DNA from: Armatimonadota bacterium
Lineage (GTDB): Bacteria > Sysuimicrobiota > Sysuimicrobiia > Sysuimicrobiales > Sysuimicrobiaceae
Direction of reading: 5' to 3'
NCBI GenBank assembly: GCA_031432545.1
Contig: JAVKGX010000005.1
Coordinates: forward strand, 79,591 to 143,590
DNA length: 64,000 nucleotides
A program made the position numbers and the translations under genes. The notes beneath the pieces were generated by a model. It did no database searches, was not told where the DNA came from, and saw only the letters and a list, made by a program, of their open reading frames with translations. Shown in pieces: positions 1-11,112 of this stretch. The first letter of the stretch is position 1. Every line of letters starts with the position of its first letter.

Positions 1-152
1 CAGACCTGCTCGTAGGCGGGGTTGGGTACGTGACCGCCGGCATAGCCGGAGACGACGTTCACCACGCCCCGCACCTCGTCGAAGACGGCTTCCAGACACC
101 AGAAGCAGCCGCCGGCCAGTGTGGCGACCTCATTTCGCCCCACAATGTCCAT
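1..152 (-). CDS. msrA: Peptide methionine (S)-S-oxide reductase MsrA, 5' part only
   Basis: Only the N-terminal part lies in the window; the gene runs off the left edge. The translation from the ATG at 152-150 has the MsrA signature [14 protein letters not shown] near residue 15, with the catalytic Cys in GCFWC, followed by VVSGYAGG. MsrA reduces methionine-S-sulfoxide in proteins and free methionine in the cytoplasm, using thioredoxin. No Shine-Dalgarno is visible before the ATG. A GTG nine bases further in (143) is an alternative start. A GGAGG-preceded ATG at 178 is out of frame. The gene is divergent from the SnoaL-like gene. Confidence 0.9.
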   Translation of the reverse strand, partial: MDIVGRNEVATLAGGCFWCLEAVFDEVRGVVNVVSGYAGGHVPNPAYEQV

Positions 153-283
153 TGTACGACATGCCGCCGGCGCCGCATGCAGTTCCTCCGTGCTCTTGAC
201 CGAGGGCGCAGACCAGGTACCGTCGAGGGAGAAGGACGGGGGCGTCCACTCGGCGAACGCACCGTCCGGCGGGGAGGCGGAGG

Positions 284-745
284 ATGGCAGACGCGACGAT
301 CCAGGAGCGGCTGGACTGGCGGATCACGCCCGAGCTGTACGAGAAGATCCGGCGCCTGTGGATCCAACACTCGAAGGCGGAGGACGCGCGGGACCTGCAG
401 GGGTTGATCGACACCCTCTCGCCCGACTGCGTCTACGAGATCGTGCCGACCGGGCATCGCTGGGAGGGCCACAACGGGGCGCGCGACTTCTACCTGAGTT
501 TCCTGGCTGCGTTCCCCGACGTGCACTTCCGCATGACGGACATCGTGATCGGCCCCCAGGGCGTCATCGAGGTTGCGGAGATGACCGGGACCCACCGGGG
601 ACCATGGATGGGTGTCGCGCCGACGGGCCGGTCGGCGCGCCTGACGATCCTCATATACTTCCCGTGGGATCCGCAACACGAGAAGTTCGCCGGCGAGCGG
701 ATCTACTTTGACCGCCTGTCGCTGCGCGAGCAGGGCATCGCCTGA
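284..745 (+). CDS. SnoaL-like (NTF2-fold) protein
   Basis: This 153-residue protein reads as a SnoaL/ester-cyclase-type domain of the NTF2 fold. An N-terminal helical part (about 10-45) is followed by alternating strands with the family-like stretches [17 protein letters not shown] and [14 protein letters not shown]. Such domains bind small hydrophobic or carboxylated molecules and may be enzymes (cyclases, isomerases, hydrolases) or binding proteins; the substrate here cannot be read. The ATG at 284 is preceded at very short spacing by GGCGGAGG. It stands alone between msrA (divergent) and a convergent small membrane protein gene. Confidence 0.75.
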   Translation: MADATIQERLDWRITPELYEKIRRLWIQHSKAEDARDLQGLIDTLSPDCVYEIVPTGHRWEGHNGARDFYLSFLAAFPDVHFRMTDIVIGPQGVIEVAEMTGTHRGPWMGVAPTGRSARLTILIYFPWDPQHEKFAGERIYFDRLSLREQGIA

Positions 746-795
746 ACAGGCCCCGCACAGGGCGCCGGGAGCGGAAGGGGCTTGCAGGTTCGACG

Positions 796-966
796 TCAGA
801 ACAACGGCTGGACGAGGACGATCCCGAGCAGCGCGAATGCTGCGCCCATGAAGACCCCGGCGATCGCGTGTTCCTCCTCCGGGACGCGAAGCGCGCGGAG
901 GGAAGTCCACGTCAGGCACATGCACCAGCCGAAGAGTACGGCGGTGGCGACGAGGAATTTCAGCAC
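796..966 (-). CDS. Small two-helix membrane protein
   Basis: About 56 residues from the GTG at 966, which follows a GGGGG-rich ribosome-binding stretch by about six bases. Nearly all of it is two hydrophobic segments (LKFLVATAVLFGWCMCL and AIAGVFMGAAFALLGIVLV) joined by a charged turn, RALRVPEEEH. A longer frame starts at an ATG at 1002, but a good extended -10 at 1006-998 places transcription downstream of that ATG, so the GTG start is preferred. No family is recognised; function unknown. Confidence 0.55.
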   Translation of the reverse strand: MLKFLVATAVLFGWCMCLTWTSLRALRVPEEEHAIAGVFMGAAFALLGIVLVQPLF

Positions 967-997
967 GAAAACCCCCCGCAGGCCCCTATGGCCGCAG

Positions 998-1006
998 ATC
1001 ATACCA
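998..1006 (-). promoter_or_regulatory. Extended -10 promoter element (TGGTATGAT)
   Basis: Minus-strand TGG TATGAT, one mismatch from TATAAT with the TGn extension. It lies about 32 bases before the GTG start of the small membrane protein. No good -35 is seen, as is usual for extended -10 promoters. Confidence 0.45.
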
Positions 1007-1030
1007 TAGACGTCTGCGAGGGTCCAGGAG

Positions 1031-1384
1031 TCAGCGGTGTGTCGCCGTCTCCCTGGGCAGTTCGCTGAACGCGAGCCAGGCGCAGATGGCGACCACCACC
1101 AGTCCCCCGATCAGGGAGGTCCACATCGCGGCGGCGATGTCCGCAAAGCCCAGGACCCAGGGGGCGATCACGAACCAGACCCCGACGAGGCCGTTCACGT
1201 ATTGGATCCAGACCTTGCGGCGCGCCTCTTCGTTCGTTGCCGCCCAGGCTCCCAGGATGACGAGGATCAAGCCGCCGACGATGCTCGTAGCCATCACGGT
1301 CTGCATGTGCTGGAGCCCGAGGACGAACGGCGCCGCGACGAACCACAGCCCGATCAGGAAGTTCAGCCAGTTGCCCCACACCAT
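1031..1384 (-). CDS. SPW-repeat membrane protein
   Basis: A 117-residue integral membrane protein with two copies of an SPW-type unit. Each begins with NxLxGLWFVxAPxVLG (NFLIGLWFVAAPFVLG near residue 8; NGLVGVWFVIAPWVLG near residue 64) and continues into a second helix, giving four transmembrane segments. The SPW family has no established biochemical role. A textbook AGGAGGTGA lies about six bases before the ATG at 1384. It sits directly downstream of ispG on the same strand, but its own strong ribosome-binding site suggests independent translation. Confidence 0.8.
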   Translation of the reverse strand: MVWGNWLNFLIGLWFVAAPFVLGLQHMQTVMATSIVGGLILVILGAWAATNEEARRKVWIQYVNGLVGVWFVIAPWVLGFADIAAAMWTSLIGGLVVVAICAWLAFSELPRETATHR

Positions 1385-1469
1385 CCGGCTTCACCTCCTT
1401 TCCCTTACGGTTGGGGGTCTGCACCCCCATCTCTACCGGTAGCACCGGCGGGATCAGGTGTCAATCCTG

Positions 1470-2732
<1,263 letters not shown>

Positions 2733-3042
2733 CCGAGGGTTAGGATAGCATCCGCGGGGCCGTGGGCGGGCACAAATACGCCAGCGGCCCGCTTGCTCCG
2801 AGTTAGGCCGGGTCGCTCCTCGCGGAGTACCTCCTCCCATCTCGGTGCCGCGCTTCCGCTGGCAGCTGTACGCTAACACGCCGGGCCGAGGGGCGCAATC
2901 GGGAAAATCTCTTCGCGAAACCCCATTCGCTGCCTGTGCATTGTGGGGACAGTGTGGAGAGCCGAAGGGACGGTGGACTCACCTGCCCGCAGGCCTTACG
3001 CTCGAGTCTGGACCTTCGCTGGGTTCTGCAGGAGGGAATCGG
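2733..3042. other. Intergenic region between divergent ispG and flavoprotein genes
   Basis: About 310 bases with no supported gene. It must carry two divergent promoters, but no convincing -35/-10 pair is visible. A TATCCT lies just before ispG on the minus strand. The ribosome-binding site of the plus-strand flavoprotein gene (AGGAGG) is at its right end. No repeat or stable hairpin was found. Confidence 0.4.
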
Positions 3043-4179
3043 ATGGCCGACATCGTGATCCTGGGCGGGGGATTCGGTGGCCTCGCGGCCGCCGCGGCTG
3101 TGGCGCCGGCGGCGCACGCCGGACACCGCGTGACGCTCGTCGAGCGTCGGCGCGAGTTCCTGATGGGGTTACGCAAGCTGTGGATGCTGACCGGCCGGAG
3201 CACGCGGCAGGAAGGCGCGCGCCCCCTCGACGGCGTCCGCAAGCACGGCGCTGTGTGGCTGGACGACGAGGTCGTGGCGATCGAGCCCGATCGGAAGCGG
3301 GTGCGGACCGCCCGCGAGGAACTGCCGTACGACTTCCTCATCGTCGCGCTGGGCGCCCAGCCACGCCCGGATCTGGTCGCCGGCTTCGAGCACGCGTTGA
3401 ACCTCTACGACGCCGACGAGGTGGAGCGGCTCGCACCGCGCGTGGCCGAGTTTGCTGGCGGTCGCGTCGCCGTGGGGATCCTCGGGCTTCCCTACAAGTG
3501 CCCTCCGGCGCCCTACGAGGCCGTGATGCTGATGGACGATCACTTCCGCCGCCGCGGGGTGCGCGACCGGGTGGAAATGGTGGCGTTTACGCCCCAGCCG
3601 ACGTCGCTCCCCGTGGCCGGACCGGACGCGTGCGCCGCCGTCGAGGGGCAGCTCGCCGCGAAGGGAATCCGCTTCGAGCCCAACCGCAGGGTGCGGGGGA
3701 TCGAAGCCGGCCGGGTCGTGTTTGAGGACGGCGCAGTCGAGTTCGACCTGCTGGTGGCTGTGCCACCGCACCGACCCCCGGCGGTCGTCAAAGACAGTGG
3801 CCTGACCTCACACAGCGAGTGGATACGCCCCGATCCCCGGACGATGCGCACGGGCTTGGACGGAGTCTTCGCGGTCGGCGACGTCACCGAGATCCTCATG
3901 CCCAACGGCATGCCTTTGCCCAAGGCCGGGGTGTTCGCGGAGTCCCAGGCTCAGGTGGCGGTCTCGCAGATCCTGCGCGAACTTGGCCTGACGGAGACCG
4001 GGGCCACCTTCAGCGGGGCGGGCTACTGTTTCATCGAAGTGGGCGGGGGGATGGCTGCCAAGGTTCACGGCGACTTCCTGGCCCTGCCCGCGCCGGACGT
4101 GCGGGTGTCTTCGCCGAGCGAGCGGGTACTGGAAGAAAAGCGTGCCTTCGAACAGGAGCGGCTGGCGGCGTGGCTGTGA
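3043..4179 (+). CDS. NAD(P)/FAD-dependent oxidoreductase, sulfide:quinone reductase-like
   Basis: A 378-residue flavoprotein with an N-terminal FAD-binding Rossmann motif (VILGGGFGGLAAAA) and the second FAD motif GVFAVGDVTEI about three quarters along. The fold and the LPKAGVFAESQAQVA stretch are typical of the sulfide:quinone reductase/NDH-2 group. Two cysteines, in PYKCPPAPYE and in GYCFIEVGGG, sit where SQR-type enzymes carry redox-active cysteines, so electron transfer from sulfide or a sulfur compound to quinone is plausible. A plain NADH dehydrogenase role cannot be excluded. The start at 3043 has AGGAGG nine bases upstream. The gene overlaps the next one by four bases. Confidence 0.75.
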   Translation: MADIVILGGGFGGLAAAAAVAPAAHAGHRVTLVERRREFLMGLRKLWMLTGRSTRQEGARPLDGVRKHGAVWLDDEVVAIEPDRKRVRTAREELPYDFLIVALGAQPRPDLVAGFEHALNLYDADEVERLAPRVAEFAGGRVAVGILGLPYKCPPAPYEAVMLMDDHFRRRGVRDRVEMVAFTPQPTSLPVAGPDACAAVEGQLAAKGIRFEPNRRVRGIEAGRVVFEDGAVEFDLLVAVPPHRPPAVVKDSGLTSHSEWIRPDPRTMRTGLDGVFAVGDVTEILMPNGMPLPKAGVFAESQAQVAVSQILRELGLTETGATFSGAGYCFIEVGGGMAAKVHGDFLALPAPDVRVSSPSERVLEEKRAFEQERLAAWL

Positions 4180-4883
4180 GTCCCGCCGAGGGTGCAGAAC
4201 CAAAAGAGGCGATAGCCCGCCGGGCGTATGCGCTGGCCTGGTCGGGGGGCAAGGACTCGACCCTCGCCCTCCACCGCGCCCGCGCCCAGGGCCTGCAGGT
4301 GCGCTGGCTGTTCAACATCTACGAGGGCGCCAGCGGGCGGGTCCGCTTCCACGGGGTCCGTTCCGAGTGGATCCAGGCGCAGGCGCGCGCGATCGGAATC
4401 CCGCTGGTCCAGCACCACACGCATCCCGACGCCTTCGAGCCTGTGTTCGTCCGCGCGCTCGACGACCTGTGGAAGCGGGGCGCGCGGGGGGTGTTGTTCG
4501 GCAACGTCCATCTGAGCGACGTCCGGGGCTGGTATGAGCAGCACACGTATGCCCGGGGCTTCGAACACCGCGAGCCTTTGTGGGGCAGTTCGCCCGCCTC
4601 GCTGGTGCGCGAGTTCTTGGCTGCGGGGTATCGGGCGGTGGTGACCGCCGTCGACCTCTCCCGTGCCGAGGCAACCTGGGTGGGCCGGGAGCTCGACGGA
4701 GACCTCCTGGCCGAGATCTGCGCACGGGGCGCCGACCCGTGCGGGGAGTTCGGTGAGTACCACACGTTCGTCTTCGACGGTCCGCTGTTCGCCCGGCCGG
4801 TCCGGTTCGGTCTGGGCGCGCGGCTGGAACGTGAGGGGCACCTGTTCGTGGATCTGATCGACGTGCCGACCGCCAATCCCTGA
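4176..4883 (+). CDS. Dph6-like ATP-dependent PP-loop amidoligase family protein
   Basis: About 235 residues from a GTG at 4176 whose last two bases lie in the upstream stop codon. The N-terminal half has the PP-loop ATP-pyrophosphatase motif YALAWSGGKDSTLALH, and the C-terminal region has GRELDGDLLAEI and the family motif CGEFGEYHTFV. The archaeal/eukaryal relative Dph6 amidates diphthine on elongation factor 2; bacteria lack diphthamide, so the bacterial substrate is unknown. Translational coupling to the SQR-like gene and to the following thioesterase suggests one operon. A GTG at 4170 is an equally possible start. Confidence 0.8.
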   Translation: MSPAEGAEPKEAIARRAYALAWSGGKDSTLALHRARAQGLQVRWLFNIYEGASGRVRFHGVRSEWIQAQARAIGIPLVQHHTHPDAFEPVFVRALDDLWKRGARGVLFGNVHLSDVRGWYEQHTYARGFEHREPLWGSSPASLVREFLAAGYRAVVTAVDLSRAEATWVGRELDGDLLAEICARGADPCGEFGEYHTFVFDGPLFARPVRFGLGARLEREGHLFVDLIDVPTANP

Positions 4884-4903
4884 TGCCGCCTTCGAGGTGG
4901 GGC

Positions 4904-5308
4904 ATGCGTGCAGGTCTGGTACCGGGAACGAGCGCCGAGGTCCACATCGTCGTGACCGAGGCGATGGTGGCCAACTTCGACGAGCTGGGCATGGTCCACC
5001 CCGTCTACTCGACGTGGACGATGGTCAAGCACCTCGAAGAGGCCAGCCGGAAGCTCCTGCTGCCCTTCTTGGAAGAGGACGAGGACGCCGTCGGCCACGC
5101 GGTCGAGGTCGTTCATCTGGCGCCCACACCGGTGGGCATGCGGGTGCGCGCGCGGGCGGTCCTCGAGCGCGTGGAGGGCCGGCGCGTATACTGCCGCCTG
5201 GAGGCGTTCAACGAGCGCGGCAAGATCGGCGACGGACGCAACGTCCAGGTCGTCGTCCCCCGTGAACGCCTGACCCAGACGTTCCGCGAGATCGGGGCGA
5301 TCCCCTAG
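4904..5308 (+). CDS. FlK-like acyl-CoA thioesterase (hotdog fold)
   Basis: A 134-residue hotdog-fold protein resembling fluoroacetyl-CoA thioesterase FlK along its whole length. From MRAGLVPG, the three FlK catalytic residues are matched at identical spacing: Thr37 (STWTMV), Glu45 (HLEEAS) and His71 (VVHLAPTP), followed by VEGRR and IGDGRN equivalents. It should hydrolyse short acyl-CoA thioesters in the cytoplasm; fluoroacetyl-CoA specificity cannot be inferred. The ATG at 4904 has GAGGTGG just upstream and matches the FlK N-terminus. An ATG at 4883 overlapping the previous stop would add seven residues. The gene converges on livK with only three bases between stops. Confidence 0.75.
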   Translation: MRAGLVPGTSAEVHIVVTEAMVANFDELGMVHPVYSTWTMVKHLEEASRKLLLPFLEEDEDAVGHAVEVVHLAPTPVGMRVRARAVLERVEGRRVYCRLEAFNERGKIGDGRNVQVVVPRERLTQTFREIGAIP

Positions 5309-5311
5309 CGC

Positions 5312-6496
5312 CTACCGCAGCCAGGCCCAGTTGCCCCGCCGCACCTGCAGCATGACCGCGGCGCGCTGCTTGTCCAGCCCCAGGTGGTCCTCGGGCGAGA
5401 AGTTGAACACCCCGGTGATCCCGATCAGCTCCTTGGTGTTGGTCTCGATCTCGTCCCGGATCGCGCGCCGGAACGCCGCCACGTTACCGGGATCGACGCC
5501 GCGGCGCAGCGCCCGCTCGATCGCTGGCTTCAGGATGAGCATCGCGTCCAGCGCGTGTCCGCCGAATGTGTTGCGCGTACCGGGCCCGAACCGGCTCTCG
5601 TAGCGGCGCACGTACTCCAGCAGGACCGGCCGCTGCGGGTCGTTGACGTTCAGCTGCTCGGCGACCAGCACCTTTCCGGCCGGCAGGTACACCCCCTCGA
5701 CGTTGGGGCCGCCCAGATCGAGGAACGTCTTGTTCGCGACCCCGTGGCTGTGGTAGACGGGCAGCCGGATCCCCAGATCGCGGATGTTCTTGCTGGCCAC
5801 GTTGGCGCCCGGAGGAATGGCCCAGATCAGGATCGCCTGCGGGTTCCGACCCATCGCCCGCACGATCTGCGCGCTCACGTCGGTGGCGGTTCGGGCGAAG
5901 AACTCCTTGGCCACGACCTCGATGTTCTTGGCGGGCGCCAAGCGGTCGAGTTCGACGGCTCCGCCCTGGCCGAAGGCGTCGTCGAACCCCAAGAAGGCGA
6001 TGCGGCTGATCCGGAGCCTGCGCATGTGGTCGGTGAGCACGTCGATCATCATCCGGTCGGTCTGCGGCGTCTTGAAGACCCAGAAGCGCTCCCGCACCGG
6101 TTCGACGATGGTGGCCGCGGCGGCCAGCGAAATGTTGGGGATGCCCACGCTCTGCACCGTGCCGATGATCGCCAGGCTGGCGGGGCTGGTCGTGCAGCAG
6201 ACGACGGCTGCGACGCGCTCCTCCTCGATGAAGCGCCGCACCGCGACCACCGTCTTGGTCACGTCGGACTCGCCGTCGGTGACCACCCACCGGATCGGCA
6301 CCCGTCCGCGCGGTATCTGCGCGAAGCCCAGGTCGTTCTCGTAGAGCTGGACCGTGTTGCGCTCGGGCACGCCCAGCGAGGACGCCGGTCCCGTGATGTC
6401 GACGACGACTCCGATCCGAATCGCCCCGACCTGCGCGGTCACCGGTGCCGCGAGCAGCGCCGCGATGAAGACCGCTATCCACAACAGCCGTGCCAT
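5312..6496 (-). CDS. livK: Branched-chain amino acid ABC transporter substrate-binding protein (LivK type)
   Basis: A 394-residue exported periplasmic-binding protein of the LivJ/LivK family (type 1 fold). It has a signal peptide (MARLLWIAVFIAALLAAPVTA), then IRIGVVVDITGPASSLG, the ligand-region stretch CCTTSPASLAIIG and a C-terminal GVFNFSPEDHLG typical of the family. Ligands in this family include Leu, Ile, Val, other amino acids, amides, urea and aromatic acids, so the ligand is open. It is the last gene of a minus-strand liv operon in the order H-MG-F-K. GGGGGTGAG precedes the ATG. Confidence 0.88.
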   Translation of the reverse strand: MARLLWIAVFIAALLAAPVTAQVGAIRIGVVVDITGPASSLGVPERNTVQLYENDLGFAQIPRGRVPIRWVVTDGESDVTKTVVAVRRFIEEERVAAVVCCTTSPASLAIIGTVQSVGIPNISLAAAATIVEPVRERFWVFKTPQTDRMMIDVLTDHMRRLRISRIAFLGFDDAFGQGGAVELDRLAPAKNIEVVAKEFFARTATDVSAQIVRAMGRNPQAILIWAIPPGANVASKNIRDLGIRLPVYHSHGVANKTFLDLGGPNVEGVYLPAGKVLVAEQLNVNDPQRPVLLEYVRRYESRFGPGTRNTFGGHALDAMLILKPAIERALRRGVDPGNVAAFRRAIRDEIETNTKELIGITGVFNFSPEDHLGLDKQRAAVMLQVRRGNWAWLR

Positions 6497-6501
6497 CCGT
6501 C

Positions 6502-7263
6502 TCACCCCCTGTCCTCCTCCAGATGCCCGCCGAGGTAGGCCGCCTGTACCTTGGGGTCCCCGGCGAGTCGGGACGCCGATCCGTGCAGTACGACCGTGCC
6601 GCGCTCCATGACGTAGGCCCGATCGGCCACCGCGAGGGCCGCCTTCGCATTCTGTTCCACGAGCAGGATGGACAATCCCCGGGCGCTCAAGGCGCGGACG
6701 ACCTCGAGGATCTCCCGCACGACGAGCGGCGCCAGACCGAGCAACGGCTCGTCCATCATCAGCAGGCGCGGCGCGCTCATCAGTCCGCGCCCGATCGCGA
6801 GCATCTGCTGCTCGCCCCCGGACAGCGTGCGCGCGATCTGCCGCTGGCGCTCGCGCAGAACCGGAAAGTGGGCGAAGACGAACTCCATGTCCGCCGCGAC
6901 GCCGGCGCCCTCGCGGCGCCGGTGGAACGCACCCAGAAGCAGGTTGTCCCGCACGCTCAACGATCCGAACAGCTGGCGGCGCTCGGGGACTAGGGTCATC
7001 CCGCGCCACACGCGCTGTTCGGTGGGGACGCCGGACAGTTCCTCTCCGTCCAAGAGCACCGACCCCGTGGCCGGTAGCAGCCCCATGATGGCGTTGAGCA
7101 GGCTCGTCTTGCCCGCACCGTTGGGCCCGATGATCGCGACGAGTTCGCCCGGCTGTACCTCCAGCGCGGCGCCGTGCAGCGCCCGCACCTGTCCGTAGCG
7201 CGCTTGCAGATCGCGCACGGCCAGCGCCCCGCCCGCTGTGGACTTCGCCCGTGGTTGCTGCAA
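6502..7263 (-). CDS. livF: Branched-chain amino acid ABC transporter ATPase LivF
   Basis: A 253-residue ABC ATPase with Walker A GPNGAGKTSLLNAIMG, the Q-loop region LVPERRQLF, signature LSGGEQQMLAIGRGLM, Walker B LLMMDEPLLGLAP and switch His region LVEQNAKAAL. The ERRQLF and GLAPLVV stretches are characteristic of LivF. It powers Liv-type import at the inner face of the membrane with the LivG domain of the neighbouring fusion protein. The start is a TTG at 7263, seven bases after GGAGG. Its stop lies five bases before the livK start. Confidence 0.9.
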   Translation of the reverse strand: MQQPRAKSTAGGALAVRDLQARYGQVRALHGAALEVQPGELVAIIGPNGAGKTSLLNAIMGLLPATGSVLLDGEELSGVPTEQRVWRGMTLVPERRQLFGSLSVRDNLLLGAFHRRREGAGVAADMEFVFAHFPVLRERQRQIARTLSGGEQQMLAIGRGLMSAPRLLMMDEPLLGLAPLVVREILEVVRALSARGLSILLVEQNAKAALAVADRAYVMERGTVVLHGSASRLAGDPKVQAAYLGGHLEEDRG

Positions 7264-7293
7264 CGCTGCCGCCTCCGGCCGCCGAGTGCCGTC

Positions 7294-9161
<1,868 letters not shown>

Positions 9162-9165
<4 letters not shown>

Positions 9166-10058
9166 TCCTGTGCCGCCTCCTCGCTAACCAGTACACCCTC
9201 GCGCAGCGCGAGCGCCGCGCGCCAGAGCATCGCCCCGATCAGGACGCCGAAGGCGATGGCGTCCCGATAGTGGGACGAAACCAGCCCGGCGCCGAGGGAC
9301 TCGACGACGCCGAACAGCACGCACGCCAGCACCGTGAGCGGATAGCTCACGAAGCCGGCGGCCACAGCTCCCACGAAGCCCTTCAGACCCAACAGTAACC
9401 CCATGTCGTACGTCGCTAGGGCGACCGGTGTGATCAGCACACCGGCGAGTCCTCCCAGCGCTCCCGCCAGCGTCCACGCCAGCGCGCCCATCGCCTCCAC
9501 GCGGATCCCCACCAGGCGCGCGGCGGTGTCGTTGACCGCGCAGGCCCGCAGGGCCCGACCCAGCAGCGTACGGGTGAAGAACAGGTACAAGACGGCGAGC
9601 ACGACGATCACGGCACCGACGACCCACAGGCTCTGTCGGCTGACGACGGCCTGGGCGATGCGCACGGGCTCGCCGATGGTGAACGGCGGGAGGTTGTAGG
9701 GGTCGGTGCCCCAGCCGATCAGCAAGATGCCCTTGAGGGCGAGGTGGGCCGCGATGGTCACGATGAGCAGCACGATCGGAGGAGCCGTCCCCACGGGCCG
9801 GATCCCGAAGTGGTACAGGGCCCAGCCCAGCGCTGCCGAAGCCGGTACGGCGATCACCAACCCCAGGCCGACCGGCAGACCCGCGGCCACGACGGAGGCG
9901 GCCAGCAGCGCGCCGAAGGCTGCGAACTCGCCTTGGGCGACGTTGACCGTCCGCGTCACGGCGTGGATCGTGACCAGCCCGAGCCCGAGCAGCGCGTAGA
10001 TGGCCCCGTTGACGATGCCGCTGGCGACGAACTGCGCGATCTGCTCTGCCGGAGTCAT
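9162..10058 (-). CDS. livH: Branched-chain amino acid ABC transporter permease LivH
   Basis: A 298-residue membrane protein with about eight hydrophobic segments and the LivH features GIVNGAIYALLGLGLVTIH, NVAQGEFAAFGALLA and RALRACAVNDTAARLVGI (the loop contacting the ATPase). It is the first gene of the minus-strand operon livH-livMG-livF-livK and probably has its promoter in the gap before the Fur-type gene. The ATG at 10058 has GAAGGAG upstream at long spacing. Its stop overlaps the GTG of the fusion gene. Confidence 0.9.
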
Positions 10059-10193
10059 CGAATCGAAAGACGCTCCTTCGGATCCCGTTGGAGGACCGCC
10101 CCCGAGGGCGGCCCGTGACCTCGTCGTCCCAAGTTCTTCCCCCGCACCTGCGTCGATTCCTGGAGCCCCCTCAGGCAGGAAGGGAGATAGTGC

Positions 10194-10607
10194 GTGGGGT
10201 ATCCTTGGAATATGAGAATGACTCTCATTCCCATAAAAATGACGCCTCAGAGGAGGGTCATCCTCGAGACGCTTCGGGCCTCGCGCAGCCATCCCAGCGC
10301 CGAGGAGGTCCTGTCGTCGGTGCGCAGACACCTGCCGCGGGTCAGCCTGGGGTCGGTGTACCGGAACCTGCGGGTGCTGCGGGAGGCGGGGTTGGTGCGC
10401 GAGATCGTCACCGGCGAGTTCCGCAGATACGACGCGGTCACGACTCCACACGCGCACTTCGTCTGCGAACGCTGCCAGCGTGCCTACGACCTCCCCGAGC
10501 CGGTGGCGACGGCCGGGTTCGCGGGCAACGTCCCGGAGGGGTTCACGGTCAACTGGGTCGACATAGAGGTGCGCGGCGTGTGCGCGGCGTGCGGAGGGAC
10601 ACCGTGA
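10194..10607 (+). CDS. Fur-family metal- or peroxide-responsive repressor
   Basis: Up to 137 residues with a winged-helix N-terminal domain (MTPQRRVILETLRASRSHPSAEEVL, recognition region SLGSVYRNLRVLREAGLV) and a C-terminal dimerisation domain. This has HAHFVCERCQRAYD and GVCAACGG, the two CxxC pairs of a structural zinc site. An Asp five residues after the second Cys is at the PerR Asp104 position, where Fur carries Glu. The GTG at 10194 has the best ribosome-binding site (GGAAGGGAG), but ATGs at 10212, 10218 and 10239 are in frame and the last fits the usual family start. A palindromic operator overlaps these starts. The next gene overlaps by four bases. Confidence 0.85.
   Translation: MGYPWNMRMTLIPIKMTPQRRVILETLRASRSHPSAEEVLSSVRRHLPRVSLGSVYRNLRVLREAGLVREIVTGEFRRYDAVTTPHAHFVCERCQRAYDLPEPVATAGFAGNVPEGFTVNWVDIEVRGVCAACGGTP
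10212..10228. promoter_or_regulatory. Fur-like palindromic operator
   Basis: The 17-base sequence ATGAGAATGACTCTCAT is an exact 6-5-6 inverted repeat. Read as 7-1-7 (TGAGAATGACTCTCA) it agrees at 12 of 14 defined positions with the canonical Fur box TGATAATnATTATCA. It lies in an AT-rich island at the very start of the Fur-type gene, so autoregulation is likely. Confidence 0.55.
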
Positions 10608-10993
10608 GCACCGGGCGGACCGAGGAGTATTTGCGCGGCGTGCTGCACCTGCGGGCTGGCCAGCGGCGCGTCAGCCTGACGGCGTTGGCGCGGTGGCTGG
10701 GTGTGTCGCCGGCCTCCGCGCACGAGATGGTCTGCCGGCTGCAACGCTTGGGGCTGGTGACCTACTCGCGCGAGGAGGGCGTGCGCCTCACGCCGGAGGG
10801 CGGCCGGCGGGCATTCGGCAAGGAGCGGCGGTACCACCTGTCCCAGCGGTTCCTCGAGGACGTGCTGGGGATGGAACCGGACGTGGCGCGGCGCGAAGCG
10901 GTGCGTTTCGAGCGCGGCATGACACCGGTCGTCGAGCAGCAGATCATCCGCCTGTTCAGCGAACGCGCCCACCGCAAACGCGGTACATTCTGA
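10604..10993 (+). CDS. DtxR/MntR-fold transcriptional regulator lacking the usual metal ligands
   Basis: A 129-residue protein starting at a GTG overlapping the Fur-type stop. Residues 1-65 form the winged helix of the DtxR family (TEEYLRGVLHLR, VSPASAHEMVCRLQRLGLV) and 70-125 the helical dimer domain; there is no SH3-like third domain. Aligned with DtxR, the ligands His79, Glu83, His98, Cys102 and His106 are replaced by Tyr, Gln, Arg, Val and Arg (YHLSQRFL; ARREAVRFERGM), leaving only Glu103. It therefore probably does not sense Fe/Mn in the DtxR way. Co-transcription with the Fur-type gene suggests a joint regulatory role. Confidence 0.8.
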   Translation: MSTGRTEEYLRGVLHLRAGQRRVSLTALARWLGVSPASAHEMVCRLQRLGLVTYSREEGVRLTPEGGRRAFGKERRYHLSQRFLEDVLGMEPDVARREAVRFERGMTPVVEQQIIRLFSERAHRKRGTF

Positions 10994-11112
10994 GGCAACC
11001 TCCCCTCCGCTCGAACGCGCGCGTATCATGGGTGCGGAGGATGCTTCCGGCCGCGCCTCGAACTCTAATTCCCACGACGTCGTTGCGCGGTCAGCCCACC
11101 ACGGAGGCACGC

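Noticed and set aside
796-1002. ATG at 1002 as start of the small membrane protein
   Set aside because: The extended -10 overlaps this ATG, so transcription would begin after it; the GTG at 966 also has the better ribosome-binding site.
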